Shown here piece after piece: positions 32,816 through 42,704 of a stretch of DNA of 64,000 bases. The first letter of the stretch is position 1, and the number at the start of each line of letters is the position of its first letter. The DNA comes from a virus. The stretch spans positions 35,166-99,165 of the IMG/VR virus record IMGVR_UViG_3300032293_000933. One strand, given 5' to 3'. A model generated the notes under the pieces. That model did no database searches, was not told where the DNA came from, and was given only the letters and a program-made list of their open reading frames with translations. The position numbers were made by a program, and so were the translations under genes.

Positions 32816-33922
32816 ATGCTTATATTTGACGCTACTCACAATCAATATGATATGAACAAATATCCTTTTGGGGATATTTTGTTATCTCTAGTTCAAAAAT
32901 ATTACCCAGAAGTAAAAGATCTTCAATATCTCCATGAACATGTATCTTCAAATTCTATTGGAGAACTAGTAAAACATTTAACTAAAGATCTTGTTGATAC
33001 TGATTTTTATATTTTATTTGATAGGATGGTAGAAGAATATGTTGTTCCGCAGTTAAATACTGATATTCTTATACAAAAATTTGGTAATATTAGGGCAACA
33101 ATTCCCAATCAAGATAAGAATGGGACTGTTCTTCCATTCCATCAAGGTAGATGGGTTGGTAATGGTCTCGGATTAAGAACTGTTTGGTTACCTTTTACAG
33201 AAACTTTTGATACAAATTCACTCCAAATTATTGGAATTGATAAGAGTAGAGAAATTACTCGTAGGTCTGAGAAAGAAAAATGGTCTCATGAAAAACTAGA
33301 AGAGGTTTGTACTCAAGAATGTTATCCAGTAAATATGTCTCCTGGAACATTTTTACTTTTTACTCAAGAAAATATTCATGGTGGAGTACCAAATAGAACT
33401 GGAAAAACTAGAATGAGTATTGATGTAAGATTATTACTAAGAGATGGACAACCTCATCGAAAATGGCCAGGGGCATACTTTAGAAGATTGCATGATACAG
33501 ATATTCAGTCTCGCAAGATTGAAATTTTACCACATGAAAATGTGGTAACCTATGCAGAATATGAAGGATTTAAAACCAAACATATTGATTTATACTTTCA
33601 GACATTAACTGTTAGGGAGTATTGTTCTAGGATGGGTTATAAATTTCCACATCAAACTGGAGATAATGAAGGAAGAAATCACTCATTTTTAGAGTATTCT
33701 ATAAAACATACAAATTTAGATCATATCATTTTGTTTAGTATTTTTTCTTTACCTGATGACAAATCCAGAAGAACATATATAATGAATCTTGCATTAGAAC
33801 ACAACTGCAAACTTCATTTTGCTAATGAAGAATTTGTTCTTGATAGTCAAGAAATGTTAGAAAAAATAGAATATCTTAGATCTTTTACTAACGATTGGAG
33901 TAATCCTGCATATGAAAATTAA
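32816..33922 (+). CDS. fusion of a carbohydrate-cluster 2OG-Fe(II) oxygenase with an LIC12192-like domain
   Basis: A 368-residue protein in two parts. Residues 1-220 look like a phytanoyl-dioxygenase-type oxygenase: LPFHQGRWVGNG (His near 110), ENIHGGVPNR (His near 187) and RMSIDVRL (Arg). The usual HxD acid is a Gln-Gly here, so activity is unsure. Residues 245-362 (DLYFQTLTVREYCSRMGYKF, IILFSIFSLPDD, KLHFANEEFVLDS) resemble the LIC12192 'sporadic carbohydrate cluster' family. In bacteria the two families occur as neighbouring genes in surface-sugar clusters; here they seem fused. Confidence 0.65.
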   Translation: MLIFDATHNQYDMNKYPFGDILLSLVQKYYPEVKDLQYLHEHVSSNSIGELVKHLTKDLVDTDFYILFDRMVEEYVVPQLNTDILIQKFGNIRATIPNQDKNGTVLPFHQGRWVGNGLGLRTVWLPFTETFDTNSLQIIGIDKSREITRRSEKEKWSHEKLEEVCTQECYPVNMSPGTFLLFTQENIHGGVPNRTGKTRMSIDVRLLLRDGQPHRKWPGAYFRRLHDTDIQSRKIEILPHENVVTYAEYEGFKTKHIDLYFQTLTVREYCSRMGYKFPHQTGDNEGRNHSFLEYSIKHTNLDHIILFSIFSLPDDKSRRTYIMNLALEHNCKLHFANEEFVLDSQEMLEKIEYLRSFTNDWSNPAYEN

Positions 33923-34073
33923 TCTTTGGCACTGCAAAGAAATGGGTCAATGGCGTTGGACCCTTGTTGATGATTCCCGACCTATTTTAAGACAAGAATC
34001 TGGTCAAAGACCTGATTTACGTGATGCTATGAACGATGTTGCAAATACTGTTGAGTATATGTTAGCAAAATAA
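33912..34073 (+). CDS. 53-residue conserved cyanophage protein
   Basis: MKINLWHCKEMGQWRWTLVD opens a short protein containing RQESGQRPDLRDAMNDVANT. I recall a similar protein in many cyanomyoviruses. The start overlaps the end of the oxygenase fusion by 11 bases. Function unknown. Confidence 0.65.
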   Translation: MKINLWHCKEMGQWRWTLVDDSRPILRQESGQRPDLRDAMNDVANTVEYMLAK

Positions 34074-34100
34074 TACCCTCTGTTTATGGTTTTTACTATG

Positions 34101-34108
34101 AATAAATA
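34101..34108 (+). promoter_or_regulatory. T4-type late promoter box before the large fiber
   Basis: AATAAATA in the context GAATAAATAAAT, 29 bases before the ATG at 34138. It probably drives the 5.8-kb fiber gene late. Confidence 0.6.
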
Positions 34109-34137
34109 AATCATAGTAGCCATCCTAGAGTAATAAA

Positions 34138-37100
34138 ATGGGTCTTAGTCGCTTAGATAATTTTCTGAAGAATAGTAGAGGCGATATTCTATACGTCGAT
34201 CCTTCCAGTATAGACTCTACAGATAGTATTGAAAACCAAGGTAACTCATTAGTTAGACCTTTTAAAACAATTCAAAGGGCACTGATTGAGGCAGCAAGAT
34301 TCTCATATCAAAAAGGATTTGATAATGATAGATTTAGTAGAACAACTATCATTGTTTATCCTGGCGAACATGTAATCGACAATAGACCAGGATGGATTCC
34401 TGTACATGACGCTCCTATTTCTGGTAATAATTGGTTAACTAGAAGTGGTGCATCTTCTAATGACCTCACAGAATTTACTTTAAATTCTGATTTTGACATT
34501 GATTCTCCAGAGAATGATCTTTATAAAATGAACTCCGTTTATGGTGGAGTTATCATTCCTCGTGGCACATCAATCGTTGGTATGGATCTTCGTAAAACAA
34601 AGATTCGTCCAAGGTTTGTTCCAAGTCCTCAAGACAATACAGTTGATTCAACTTGTTTATTTCGAGTAACTGGTACTTGTTATTTTTATCAGTTTACATT
34701 TTTTGATGCGGATCCAAACTCAAATGTATATAAAGATTATGGCACATCAAAGTTTGTTCCCAACTTCTCTCACCATAAACTAACTTGTTTTGAATATGCG
34801 GATGGTGTAAATCCTGTAAAATTTAATGATACTTATTTAAATTACAATACGACTAGAACCGACCTTGACATTTATTATGAAAAAATCGGTTTAGTATATG
34901 GTCCTTCTAGTGGAAGATCTATTTCACCTGATTATCCAAGTGCTGCAATTGATGTTCAATCAAAAATTGATGAATTCCGAATTGTTGGTTCTAAAGGTCA
35001 AAATATTGGAATTTCTAGTATCAGAGCAGGTGATGGTGTAACTTCCAGTAAGAAAATTACAGTAGATCTTGTTGAATCTGTTGATGGATTGGATGTAGAT
35101 ACTCCGATTAGAATTGAAGGTATTCCTAGTGGTGGATACAATGGTTCTTATGTTGTAAAAACTGTAGAATCTACAACTCGGGTTACTTATGAGGTTTCTA
35201 CAGCACCTGTAAATCCTCTTCCTGCTATTGTATCAGGTGCTCCAACTCTTAATATTGTAGTTGACAGTGTTACTTCTGCATCTCCATATATCTTCAATTG
35301 TTCTTTACGTTCCGTTTATGGAATGTGTGGACTTCATGCGGATGGTAGCAAAGCTGATGGATTTAAATCCATGGTGGTTGCTCAGTTCACTGGTATTGGA
35401 CTACAGAAAGACGATAATGCATTTGTAAAATATAATGCAGTATCTGGTGTTTATGAAGATTCCACTGCTGTTTCAAACCTTCATACCAATTCTTCTGCAG
35501 TATATAAACCAGCATACGAAAACTTCCATATTAAAGCATCAAATGATGCATTCCTTCAACTAGTTTCTGTGTTTGCTATTGGATATGCAAATCACTTTGT
35601 TGCAGAATCTGGTGGAGACCATTCGATTACAAACTCCAACTCAAACTTTGGTGCAAAGGCAATTGTTTGTAGAGGATTCAGAAATGACGCTTTCCCAAGA
35701 GATGATACTGGATATATTACCCATATTTTACCACCACAAAGAGTTGATAATAATGAAATAACTATTGAATTTGCTCCTATTGACGTTGAGAAAACAATTT
35801 CTGTAGGTAATACTTCTAGACTTTATCTTTATAATGAGACCAATAGAAATATACCACCAAAATCAGTATTAGAAGGATATCGAATTGGTGCGAAAAATCA
35901 GGACAAATTAAAAGTTGTTATTAATATTGGTAACATTGGTGTTACCAAAGAATCTGTAATTGTAATGCCAGAGACACAGGGAACTGGTAATTATGAGGTA
36001 TCTGCTACAAAATTATCTACTGTAGGTAGAACAGCAATTGGTATTAATAGTATTACCTCTAATATCTTTACAGCAACTCAACCTCACCAATTTATTAATG
36101 GTGAATCTGTACGTATTTTAAGTGATGATGGTGAACTTCCTGATGGTTTGAGGCACAATCAACTTTATTATGCAATTACTGCTGGAATTAATAGTGATCA
36201 GATTAAATTAGCACAAACATTTAATGACACTGTAAGTTTGTCTGCTATCACTGTTAATAGTAAAGGTGGTATTCTTCAGATTGAATCTAGAGTATCTGAT
36301 AAAAAGTCTGGTGACGTTGGGCACCCAATACAATATGATAGTGCTATTGGTCAATGGTTTATTACGGTAAGTTCTACTAATAACTCAATTTATAGTACGA
36401 TTGTTGGTCTTGGAACAGCATCCCTTGGTAGGGCAACTCCAAAAACATTTATTACTAGAACTCCTGATAATAGAGCTCTTGAAGATCGAATTTACAAAGT
36501 AAGGTATGTAATTCCAAGAGATTCAAGTGTTCTTGGTAGACCTCCAGAAGATGCATTTATTATGCAGGAGTCCAGCAATACAACTGGATTTACTAATGCA
36601 GAGGTTGCTAAGTTTAAAAGTATTGCGCCAGCTGTCCTATCTAATACTTCAGAATTAAGAAATCCTAGATTTATTTCGGGTGCTACCTGGGACGGAATTG
36701 TTGGATTAGCGACGTTTACGACAGATACACCACATGAACTGTCTGTTGGTTCTAAAGTTCAAGTTTTTAACATTGTATCAACAGCAAACACAAGTGGATT
36801 AGGAAATACTGGATTTAATGGCGTTTATACTGTTGTATCAAGTCCTACACGGAGAGAATTTACAGTTGGTATTACTACCAATCCAGGAACATTCTCTAAT
36901 AATATTAATCAGAGAACAACAAATCTGCCCAGATATGAGAGAAAAGAATTTAGTAATACGTTCTACATTTATAGAAAGGAAGCAGTCCAGGAATATGTTC
37001 CAAATGCAAAAGATGGAGTTTATCATTTAACTATTCTTGATTCATCATCTTCACCTCAAGTATCTCCATTCCAAAATCTTAGATTCTCTCAACCAGTTAA

Positions 37101-39966
37101 AAATTTATACCCACAACTTGATAGAGATAATCCAGATTCCGATCCAGATCAGACTAGAACGTTTGCTCTACCAACACCACTTGGACTAACTGAGATTAAT
37201 AACCCACAGAATAGTATTACAAAAGAGGTTATTAATAAGAATATTCGTGATTTTGTTGTTGGATTTGGAATTGTTGAGATACATTCAAGTTCTGGAATAT
37301 CTCACACACTTACAACTCAAAAAGATCATGGATTAAATTATATTACTAGAGTTGGAATTACTAGTGCTGGTGTAAATTATGGTGATGGATCTGGAAGCAT
37401 TCAAACGTTGTATAATGCAAGACTGGTAGGATTTGCTGGTTCTACAACTGGAAAATATGCTACTGCAAACATTGAAATTGATTCTGCAGGTGCGATTACT
37501 GGAATTAAAATTGTAGATGGTGGTTCTGCTTTTGGAATTGGTAATACATTAGCAGTTGTTGGTGTAGGAACTACTACTGGATGGGTTCCTGGTTATATTA
37601 CAGTCTTAAACATTCATAATAGCGTTGGTGATGTAATTAAAATTGATGGTATTCGTGACAGTCGTTTTACTGATTACAATAATGTTTATAAAATTGAGAG
37701 TATTGCAACTGGTGATGATCAAAATGTTAGAGTATCATCTGCGTCAACAGTTTATGCTAGAAATCAGTTCCTTGGTCCACAACCAATTACTGGTATTAAC
37801 ACTAATGGACTGAGTAACGTTAATGCTACTGTTCTTTCTGACGTTACTGCCTACGTCACTGGTGAGTCTGTTGGAATCTCTTCGTTAAATTATAATAATG
37901 TGACTGGAATTGCAAGTGTTATCACTTCAAATTCTCATGGATTCTTGGTTGGTAATAGAATTAAATTTGGTGGATTCAACCAGAATATTTACAACGGTGA
38001 ATTTACAATAACAGAAGTTTATAATGTAAGTAGTTTTGCTGTAAAGGTTGGAGTAGGTACAACAACCGCAATTGCATCTGGATCTGGAAGAGTTTATCCA
38101 ATAGGATTTAGTGCTCAAAATAGTGCAATTGATTTTGCTGATGAAGCAGCATCTTCAAGACTTGTTTATCAGTACGCTGGTATCACTACAACTTTAAATG
38201 TTGCTTTAACTGATCCTACAATTAATACTTTGACTGTCACCAATGCCACTCATATGGGTTGGGATATTGGTGATTATCTGGTTCTAGATAATGAAATTAT
38301 GCGTATTAGTGAGTCAATTACTTCTAATACTGCAATTGATGTCTTCCGTGGATTATTTGGAACTCAAAAACAAACTCACGTTGTTGGGTCTGTTATTAGA
38401 AAAGTTAGATTTAAACCAGTAGAATTTAGAAGAAACTCTATTATTCGTGCATCTGGACACACTTTTGAATATCTTGGATTTGGACCTGGTAACTATTCAA
38501 CTGCTTTACCAGAGAGACAAGATAGACAGTTTAGAAGTGTTGAAAGAATTCTATCACAATCAGTATCTGATAATGGTGGTACTCCATTCTATAACGGATT
38601 GGATGATAAGGGTAATGCATATACAGTAACTAAATTTACAAGTGGTGCTACTGGACAAGATTTAATTACTAATGCTCCAATTCCAACAGTAAGAGGAGAG
38701 GACCTTACAAGCAATAGTGATGCTATTGGATTTGATGTTGGTTCTACTGAACAATTAACTATTAATAGGGGATTAAAGGTTGATGGTGGAAAAGACAATA
38801 ATATTATCTCGGAATTTAATGGTCCAGCAGTATTTAATGAAAAAGTAACAATTAATAATTCTGTTGAAGCAAATAGTTTGCTTATTCAGGGTGATCAAAT
38901 TATTGCTAGAGAGTATACCACAGGCATTGGTACGCCATTAATTGCAGGGAACGTTGGCAACGTTGTATATGATGCAGAACCACCATCAGGTGGAGAAATT
39001 GGATGGGTTTATACCAATGATAATAATTGGAAAAAGTTTGGACCTATTCAATCTGGTGGTGATAATTATTATGTTGGTTTATGGAGTGGAGCATTTAAGG
39101 GAGATGGTTCTGGATTAAGTAACGTATCTGACGTTTGGGTATTTGATGGAGTTGGTATTTCAACAACAACCAATGTCGGTATTGAGACTACTTCTGCAAA
39201 AGTTGGTTATTCCCTTTATGTTGCTGGTCAAACATTATTTGAAAATAATGTTGAATTTAGAGCATCATCGCTAACTTGGAATATTACCAATGGATTCTTA
39301 GTTAATACGGGTATTAGTACCTTTAACCAACAAGTTAATCTTAATACCTTAAGGGTAACTGGTATTTCAACCTTTAGAAATGACGTTTTAATTACAACAA
39401 ATCCAGACACAACTGGTGATATTGATGGTAATTATTTGAGATTCCAGCAAACTGACCAGGCACTTAATGCTTCGTATTTTTATGGTGGATTGAAGTTTGA
39501 AGGTAGAGATATTGGTAATGATGGTGAGCGTGGATACATCAAAGGTGTATCTGAAGGAACCTCAGGTCAATTTGCTATTATCTTTGGAACCCAAGGTTCT
39601 GGTCCTTCTGCACCACAAGAACGACTCAGACTCAACAATGCTGGTAATGCAACATTCTCAGGAACAGTTACAGCAAACTCTGACGAGAAACTGAAAGAAA
39701 ATGTTGTTGGTATTGGTAATGCTCTTAATAAAGTTCTTGATTTGAGAGGTGTTTACTTTAACCGTATTGGTCAACCTGAACGTGAGATTGGTGTTATTGC
39801 ACAAGAGATTGAGAAAGTACTACCTGAATTAGTATATGAAGCTCCTGATGGTACTAAATCTGTTGCATATCAGAACATGGTTGCAGTTTTGATTGAGGCT
39901 ATCAAGGAGCAGCAGGGACAAATTGATGAGTTAAGAAGAGAGGTTGACAAATTAAAAAACACCTAG
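34138..39966 (+). CDS. giant tail fiber with C-terminal S74 chaperone
   Basis: A 1942-residue protein, the largest in the window. The N-terminus (MGLSRLDNFLKNSRGDILYV, NSLVRPFKTIQRALIEAARF, YPGEHVIDNRPG) is the common docking domain of cyanophage fibers and has a pectate-lyase-like beta-helix pattern. Internal repeats of HGF/HxL-VGxxVxx...YNGxFTI occur near residues 650, 860 and 1265. The end carries a peptidase-S74 intramolecular chaperone (SDEKLKENVVGIGNALNKVL from about 1848, then GVIAQEIEKVLPELV and a coiled coil). S74 domains trimerise the fiber and then cut themselves off. Confidence 0.85.
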   Translation: MGLSRLDNFLKNSRGDILYVDPSSIDSTDSIENQGNSLVRPFKTIQRALIEAARFSYQKGFDNDRFSRTTIIVYPGEHVIDNRPGWIPVHDAPISGNNWLTRSGASSNDLTEFTLNSDFDIDSPENDLYKMNSVYGGVIIPRGTSIVGMDLRKTKIRPRFVPSPQDNTVDSTCLFRVTGTCYFYQFTFFDADPNSNVYKDYGTSKFVPNFSHHKLTCFEYADGVNPVKFNDTYLNYNTTRTDLDIYYEKIGLVYGPSSGRSISPDYPSAAIDVQSKIDEFRIVGSKGQNIGISSIRAGDGVTSSKKITVDLVESVDGLDVDTPIRIEGIPSGGYNGSYVVKTVESTTRVTYEVSTAPVNPLPAIVSGAPTLNIVVDSVTSASPYIFNCSLRSVYGMCGLHADGSKADGFKSMVVAQFTGIGLQKDDNAFVKYNAVSGVYEDSTAVSNLHTNSSAVYKPAYENFHIKASNDAFLQLVSVFAIGYANHFVAESGGDHSITNSNSNFGAKAIVCRGFRNDAFPRDDTGYITHILPPQRVDNNEITIEFAPIDVEKTISVGNTSRLYLYNETNRNIPPKSVLEGYRIGAKNQDKLKVVINIGNIGVTKESVIVMPETQGTGNYEVSATKLSTVGRTAIGINSITSNIFTATQPHQFINGESVRILSDDGELPDGLRHNQLYYAITAGINSDQIKLAQTFNDTVSLSAITVNSKGGILQIESRVSDKKSGDVGHPIQYDSAIGQWFITVSSTNNSIYSTIVGLGTASLGRATPKTFITRTPDNRALEDRIYKVRYVIPRDSSVLGRPPEDAFIMQESSNTTGFTNAEVAKFKSIAPAVLSNTSELRNPRFISGATWDGIVGLATFTTDTPHELSVGSKVQVFNIVSTANTSGLGNTGFNGVYTVVSSPTRREFTVGITTNPGTFSNNINQRTTNLPRYERKEFSNTFYIYRKEAVQEYVPNAKDGVYHLTILDSSSSPQVSPFQNLRFSQPVKNLYPQLDRDNPDSDPDQTRTFALPTPLGLTEINNPQNSITKEVINKNIRDFVVGFGIVEIHSSSGISHTLTTQKDHGLNYITRVGITSAGVNYGDGSGSIQTLYNARLVGFAGSTTGKYATANIEIDSAGAITGIKIVDGGSAFGIGNTLAVVGVGTTTGWVPGYITVLNIHNSVGDVIKIDGIRDSRFTDYNNVYKIESIATGDDQNVRVSSASTVYARNQFLGPQPITGINTNGLSNVNATVLSDVTAYVTGESVGISSLNYNNVTGIASVITSNSHGFLVGNRIKFGGFNQNIYNGEFTITEVYNVSSFAVKVGVGTTTAIASGSGRVYPIGFSAQNSAIDFADEAASSRLVYQYAGITTTLNVALTDPTINTLTVTNATHMGWDIGDYLVLDNEIMRISESITSNTAIDVFRGLFGTQKQTHVVGSVIRKVRFKPVEFRRNSIIRASGHTFEYLGFGPGNYSTALPERQDRQFRSVERILSQSVSDNGGTPFYNGLDDKGNAYTVTKFTSGATGQDLITNAPIPTVRGEDLTSNSDAIGFDVGSTEQLTINRGLKVDGGKDNNIISEFNGPAVFNEKVTINNSVEANSLLIQGDQIIAREYTTGIGTPLIAGNVGNVVYDAEPPSGGEIGWVYTNDNNWKKFGPIQSGGDNYYVGLWSGAFKGDGSGLSNVSDVWVFDGVGISTTTNVGIETTSAKVGYSLYVAGQTLFENNVEFRASSLTWNITNGFLVNTGISTFNQQVNLNTLRVTGISTFRNDVLITTNPDTTGDIDGNYLRFQQTDQALNASYFYGGLKFEGRDIGNDGERGYIKGVSEGTSGQFAIIFGTQGSGPSAPQERLRLNNAGNATFSGTVTANSDEKLKENVVGIGNALNKVLDLRGVYFNRIGQPEREIGVIAQEIEKVLPELVYEAPDGTKSVAYQNMVAVLIEAIKEQQGQIDELRREVDKLKNT

Positions 39967-39994
39967 TAATATCTGATTATGATTGTACGTGGTT

Positions 39995-40837
39995 ATGAAT
40001 TTTACTATATTATCAAACCCACCATATCAAGATAATAATAAAGCAAAAAATAATAAACTTTGGTATAAGTTTATTGAATTGGACATCAATCTTCTTCAAA
40101 ATGGCGCAACCATGGCAAAGGTTACGCCATCATCTTTTATTGGAACAACTGGATTTGGCAAAAAGTTCTTTCAAAAATGTCAAACAATTTATAACCTAAT
40201 TCAAATTGATTATACTTCCGATAAGTATTTTACTGAAGGTGTGTCTATTTGTTCATGGATTTTAAAAAAAGAACCATATAAAGGAATTACAAAAGTTATA
40301 CATGAGACTGGAATCCATTATTTGGATTTGAGAGATGGACTCCCTTTGTTTGGAGAAGAAAAATTATTACATACTATTTTTAATAAAATTGCAAATTCAA
40401 ATCATCCAAGGATACCTCTTAAGATTGGACAGGACATTCCAAAAGATGAGTACTGTGATGATGGAAAGTACGAAGTTTACGCCTCAGGAAAAAATATAAA
40501 AAGAACTAATGTTCTTCCGACTACGGGAGACTTACTAAAATTTGTAGTGCCATATTCTTGTTCATATACTGACAGATTTATCACAAATGGATACATCGGT
40601 ATGTTAAACTCATGGTGCCCTATCAAAGATGAAGAGGGAGGTAAATTATTATCAACTATATTTGATATTCCTTTAATTAAGTTGTTTGTTGAAAACTATA
40701 AAACTACTGCTGGATTCGCTGCAGCAGTTAAAAATGCAGAAGTTCCTCTTATAAAGGATTTTAATGATGTGCATCAACAATTTGATTTTACATCTGAAGA
40801 ACTAGAGTATTTGAGAGATAAAAATGTCATCCAATAA
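39995..40837 (+). CDS. catalytic half of a split N6-adenine DNA methyltransferase
   Basis: A 280-residue protein beginning with the catalytic motif IV: MNFTILSNPPYQDNN places NPPY at residues 8-11. WYKFIELDINLLQNGATMAKVTPSSFIG and the later KFVVPYSCSYTDRFITNGYIG correspond to motifs V-VIII and a target-recognition region of type II adenine methylases. The S-adenosylmethionine-binding motif I is missing here and lies in the next gene. The ATG at 39995 is chosen; TTG 39983 is an alternative. Confidence 0.75.
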   Translation: MNFTILSNPPYQDNNKAKNNKLWYKFIELDINLLQNGATMAKVTPSSFIGTTGFGKKFFQKCQTIYNLIQIDYTSDKYFTEGVSICSWILKKEPYKGITKVIHETGIHYLDLRDGLPLFGEEKLLHTIFNKIANSNHPRIPLKIGQDIPKDEYCDDGKYEVYASGKNIKRTNVLPTTGDLLKFVVPYSCSYTDRFITNGYIGMLNSWCPIKDEEGGKLLSTIFDIPLIKLFVENYKTTAGFAAAVKNAEVPLIKDFNDVHQQFDFTSEELEYLRDKNVIQ

Positions 40838-41243
40838 AAATAAACATAATGAGTCTTTAGGGTCTGAAGTTGAAAGGTCAGACCAGAGAATTTCTGAGAC
40901 TGGAGAAGTTTTTACTCCACCAGATTTGGTTAATGAATTGATTGAGTGTATGGATCAAAGTTTGTTCAAAAATCCCGATTCAAAATTCCTTGATAATTCT
41001 GCTGGAAATGGTAATTTTATAGTAGAATTAAAAAATAAATTATGCAGATATCATGATGAGGACCATGTAATAAACAATATGTTGTATGCTGTTGAGTTAA
41101 TGGAGGATAATCATCGTGAATTATGTAAGAGACTTGGAATTCCCACAACTCATCCACATTATGTTTGTTCAGATGCACTTGAATATCATTACCGATTTGA
41201 TGGTACAATAGGTCATCCCACCTTAGACCAATTTTTTAACTGA
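40824..41243 (+). CDS. SAM-binding half of a split N6-adenine DNA methyltransferase
   Basis: A 139-residue protein overlapping the previous gene by 14 bases. TGEVFTPPDLVNELIECM is motif X and FLDNSAGNGNFIVEL (residues 55-69) motif I, the AdoMet loop; YAVELMEDNHRELCKRLGI is motif II-III. The end reads FDGTIGHPTLDQFF, where a gamma-class enzyme would have FDxIIGNPPYQ, so it stops at a decayed motif IV. The N-terminal half of the enzyme is thus encoded after the C-terminal half. Confidence 0.75.
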   Translation: MSSNKNKHNESLGSEVERSDQRISETGEVFTPPDLVNELIECMDQSLFKNPDSKFLDNSAGNGNFIVELKNKLCRYHDEDHVINNMLYAVELMEDNHRELCKRLGIPTTHPHYVCSDALEYHYRFDGTIGHPTLDQFFN

Positions 41244-41295
41244 CCACTCTCCCGATGATGGTTGGTAACTTTTGCTGTATAATATTTCTATCGTT

Positions 41296-42534
41296 ATGAC
41301 ACCCATGCAACTCCGTCCTCATCAATCCGAAGCACTTGACATCATGGACCGCATCCTTAAGGGGATGATTGTGGTTCCCACTGGCGGTGGTAAGTCCCTG
41401 ATTGCTATTATGGATGCTGTTCGTCAGTTTATGACTGGTGACAAAACTATTGTAGTCGTTGCTCCTAGGTTGATGCTCGCTCGTCAGTTGTCTGCTGAGT
41501 TTACTGAGCACATCACCAATGCATCCATTATGCATGTTCATTCTGGTGGCGATCTTCCTTACTTTACAACGACTAAACCAAATCAAATCTTTTCCTGGTG
41601 CTATCACACTAAAGGTAATAAGTTGATCTTTACTACTTATCAGTCTCTGCATCGCATTCAGGAAGCAAACATTGCTGTAGATACGATTTACTATGATGAA
41701 GCGCACAATTCAGTTAAAAAAAGTTATTTCTCTTCCGTCAAGTATTTCTCTTCTGTTGCTAACCGCAGTTATTTCTTCACTGCTACTCCTAAGTATTCTG
41801 CCACTGCTTCAAAACCTGGAATGAATGATGCTAGTGTCTACGGTGGCATTATTTACAATGTTCCTGCTCCGCGTCTTGTTAGTAATGGTTCCATTCTTCC
41901 TCCTAAGATTAACGCTATCAATGTTGGTAGCATTCGTTTGAAGGGCGAGGAAGCGGCAGAGAGGGACTGTATGACCCTTCTGGATACCCTATCCAATGAA
42001 GAGCACATGGAGAAGGTTCTAATCGCTGCTCCTAATACCAAAGTGATGATCCGTATGCTTGCTGAGACTGCCTTTATGGAGGAAGTTCAATCCATGGGAT
42101 ACGATCTCCTTTGGATTACCAGCAAGCATGGTGCATTCCTTAATGACCAGAAAATTACCCGTGAGCAGTTTTTTAATCTTGTACGTGAGTATGGTGCAGA
42201 TCCTGACAAAAAGTTTATTGTTCTGCACTATTCTATTCTGAGTGAAGGTATCTCTGTTCCTGGTCTTACTTCTTTGATTATGATGCGTCAAATGAATGTT
42301 ATTGAGATGTGCCAATCTGTTGGTCGTGTGATTCGTCTTCATCTTGATGATGTAAAGCGTATTCAACAAGGCACTCTTACTCCTGGTAATCTCCAGGAGT
42401 ACACCAAATCTTTTGGTTTTGTTCATGTTCCCGTTTACAACAACGTGGGCATTGCAACGGTCAAACGCCTTCAGAACGTTGTAGATACTGTGTTTGTTGA
42501 AGGTCAACCTGCTATTGCTACTATTAAACGATGA
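41296..42534 (+). CDS. SF2 DEAH-box helicase
   Basis: A 412-residue ResIII/DEAD-like helicase with Walker A VVPTGGGKSLIA, motif Ia APRLMLARQL, Walker B YYDEAHN, motif III FTATPKYS, SEGISVPGLTS and QSVGRVIR (motif VI). Only the helicase core is present; no nuclease domain is attached. The ATG at 41296 is preceded by a TATAAT (41278-41283) without a clear -35. The gene is more GC- and CGN-codon-rich than its neighbours. It could be a UvsW-like recombination or repair helicase or a partner of the upstream methylase. Confidence 0.85.
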   Translation: MTPMQLRPHQSEALDIMDRILKGMIVVPTGGGKSLIAIMDAVRQFMTGDKTIVVVAPRLMLARQLSAEFTEHITNASIMHVHSGGDLPYFTTTKPNQIFSWCYHTKGNKLIFTTYQSLHRIQEANIAVDTIYYDEAHNSVKKSYFSSVKYFSSVANRSYFFTATPKYSATASKPGMNDASVYGGIIYNVPAPRLVSNGSILPPKINAINVGSIRLKGEEAAERDCMTLLDTLSNEEHMEKVLIAAPNTKVMIRMLAETAFMEEVQSMGYDLLWITSKHGAFLNDQKITREQFFNLVREYGADPDKKFIVLHYSILSEGISVPGLTSLIMMRQMNVIEMCQSVGRVIRLHLDDVKRIQQGTLTPGNLQEYTKSFGFVHVPVYNNVGIATVKRLQNVVDTVFVEGQPAIATIKR

Positions 42535-42704
42535 AAGAAGGATTTATTACAAATGACGGTTATGCCGCAGTTCCATTCGGAAATCAACTTATGATCATCT
42601 ATAATGGAGAGCAACTGCAAGTTTGTAGAACTGTCAACTCAGCTCACAATTTTATTAAAAAACATCGCACACAACCTCAATCTGGAACGGTATTTGTAAA
42701 ATGA
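42531..42704 (+). CDS. 57-residue protein, unknown
   Basis: Starts MKEGFITNDGYAAVPFGNQL in an ATGA overlap with the helicase stop and itself ends ATGA on the next gene. The VCRTVNSAHNFIKKHRTQP part is basic. Unrecognised, but the double overlap supports translation. Confidence 0.55.
   Translation: MKEGFITNDGYAAVPFGNQLMIIYNGEQLQVCRTVNSAHNFIKKHRTQPQSGTVFVK

Noticed and set aside
35573-39694. Several 60-70 residue frames inside the 1942-residue fiber
   Set aside because: All lie in other frames of one long open gene, and their composition follows its repeats.
41236-42507. Long minus-strand frames opposite the helicase (41236-41706, 42019-42507)
   Set aside because: They mirror the GC-rich helicase codons, have no initiation signals and encode no recognisable protein.
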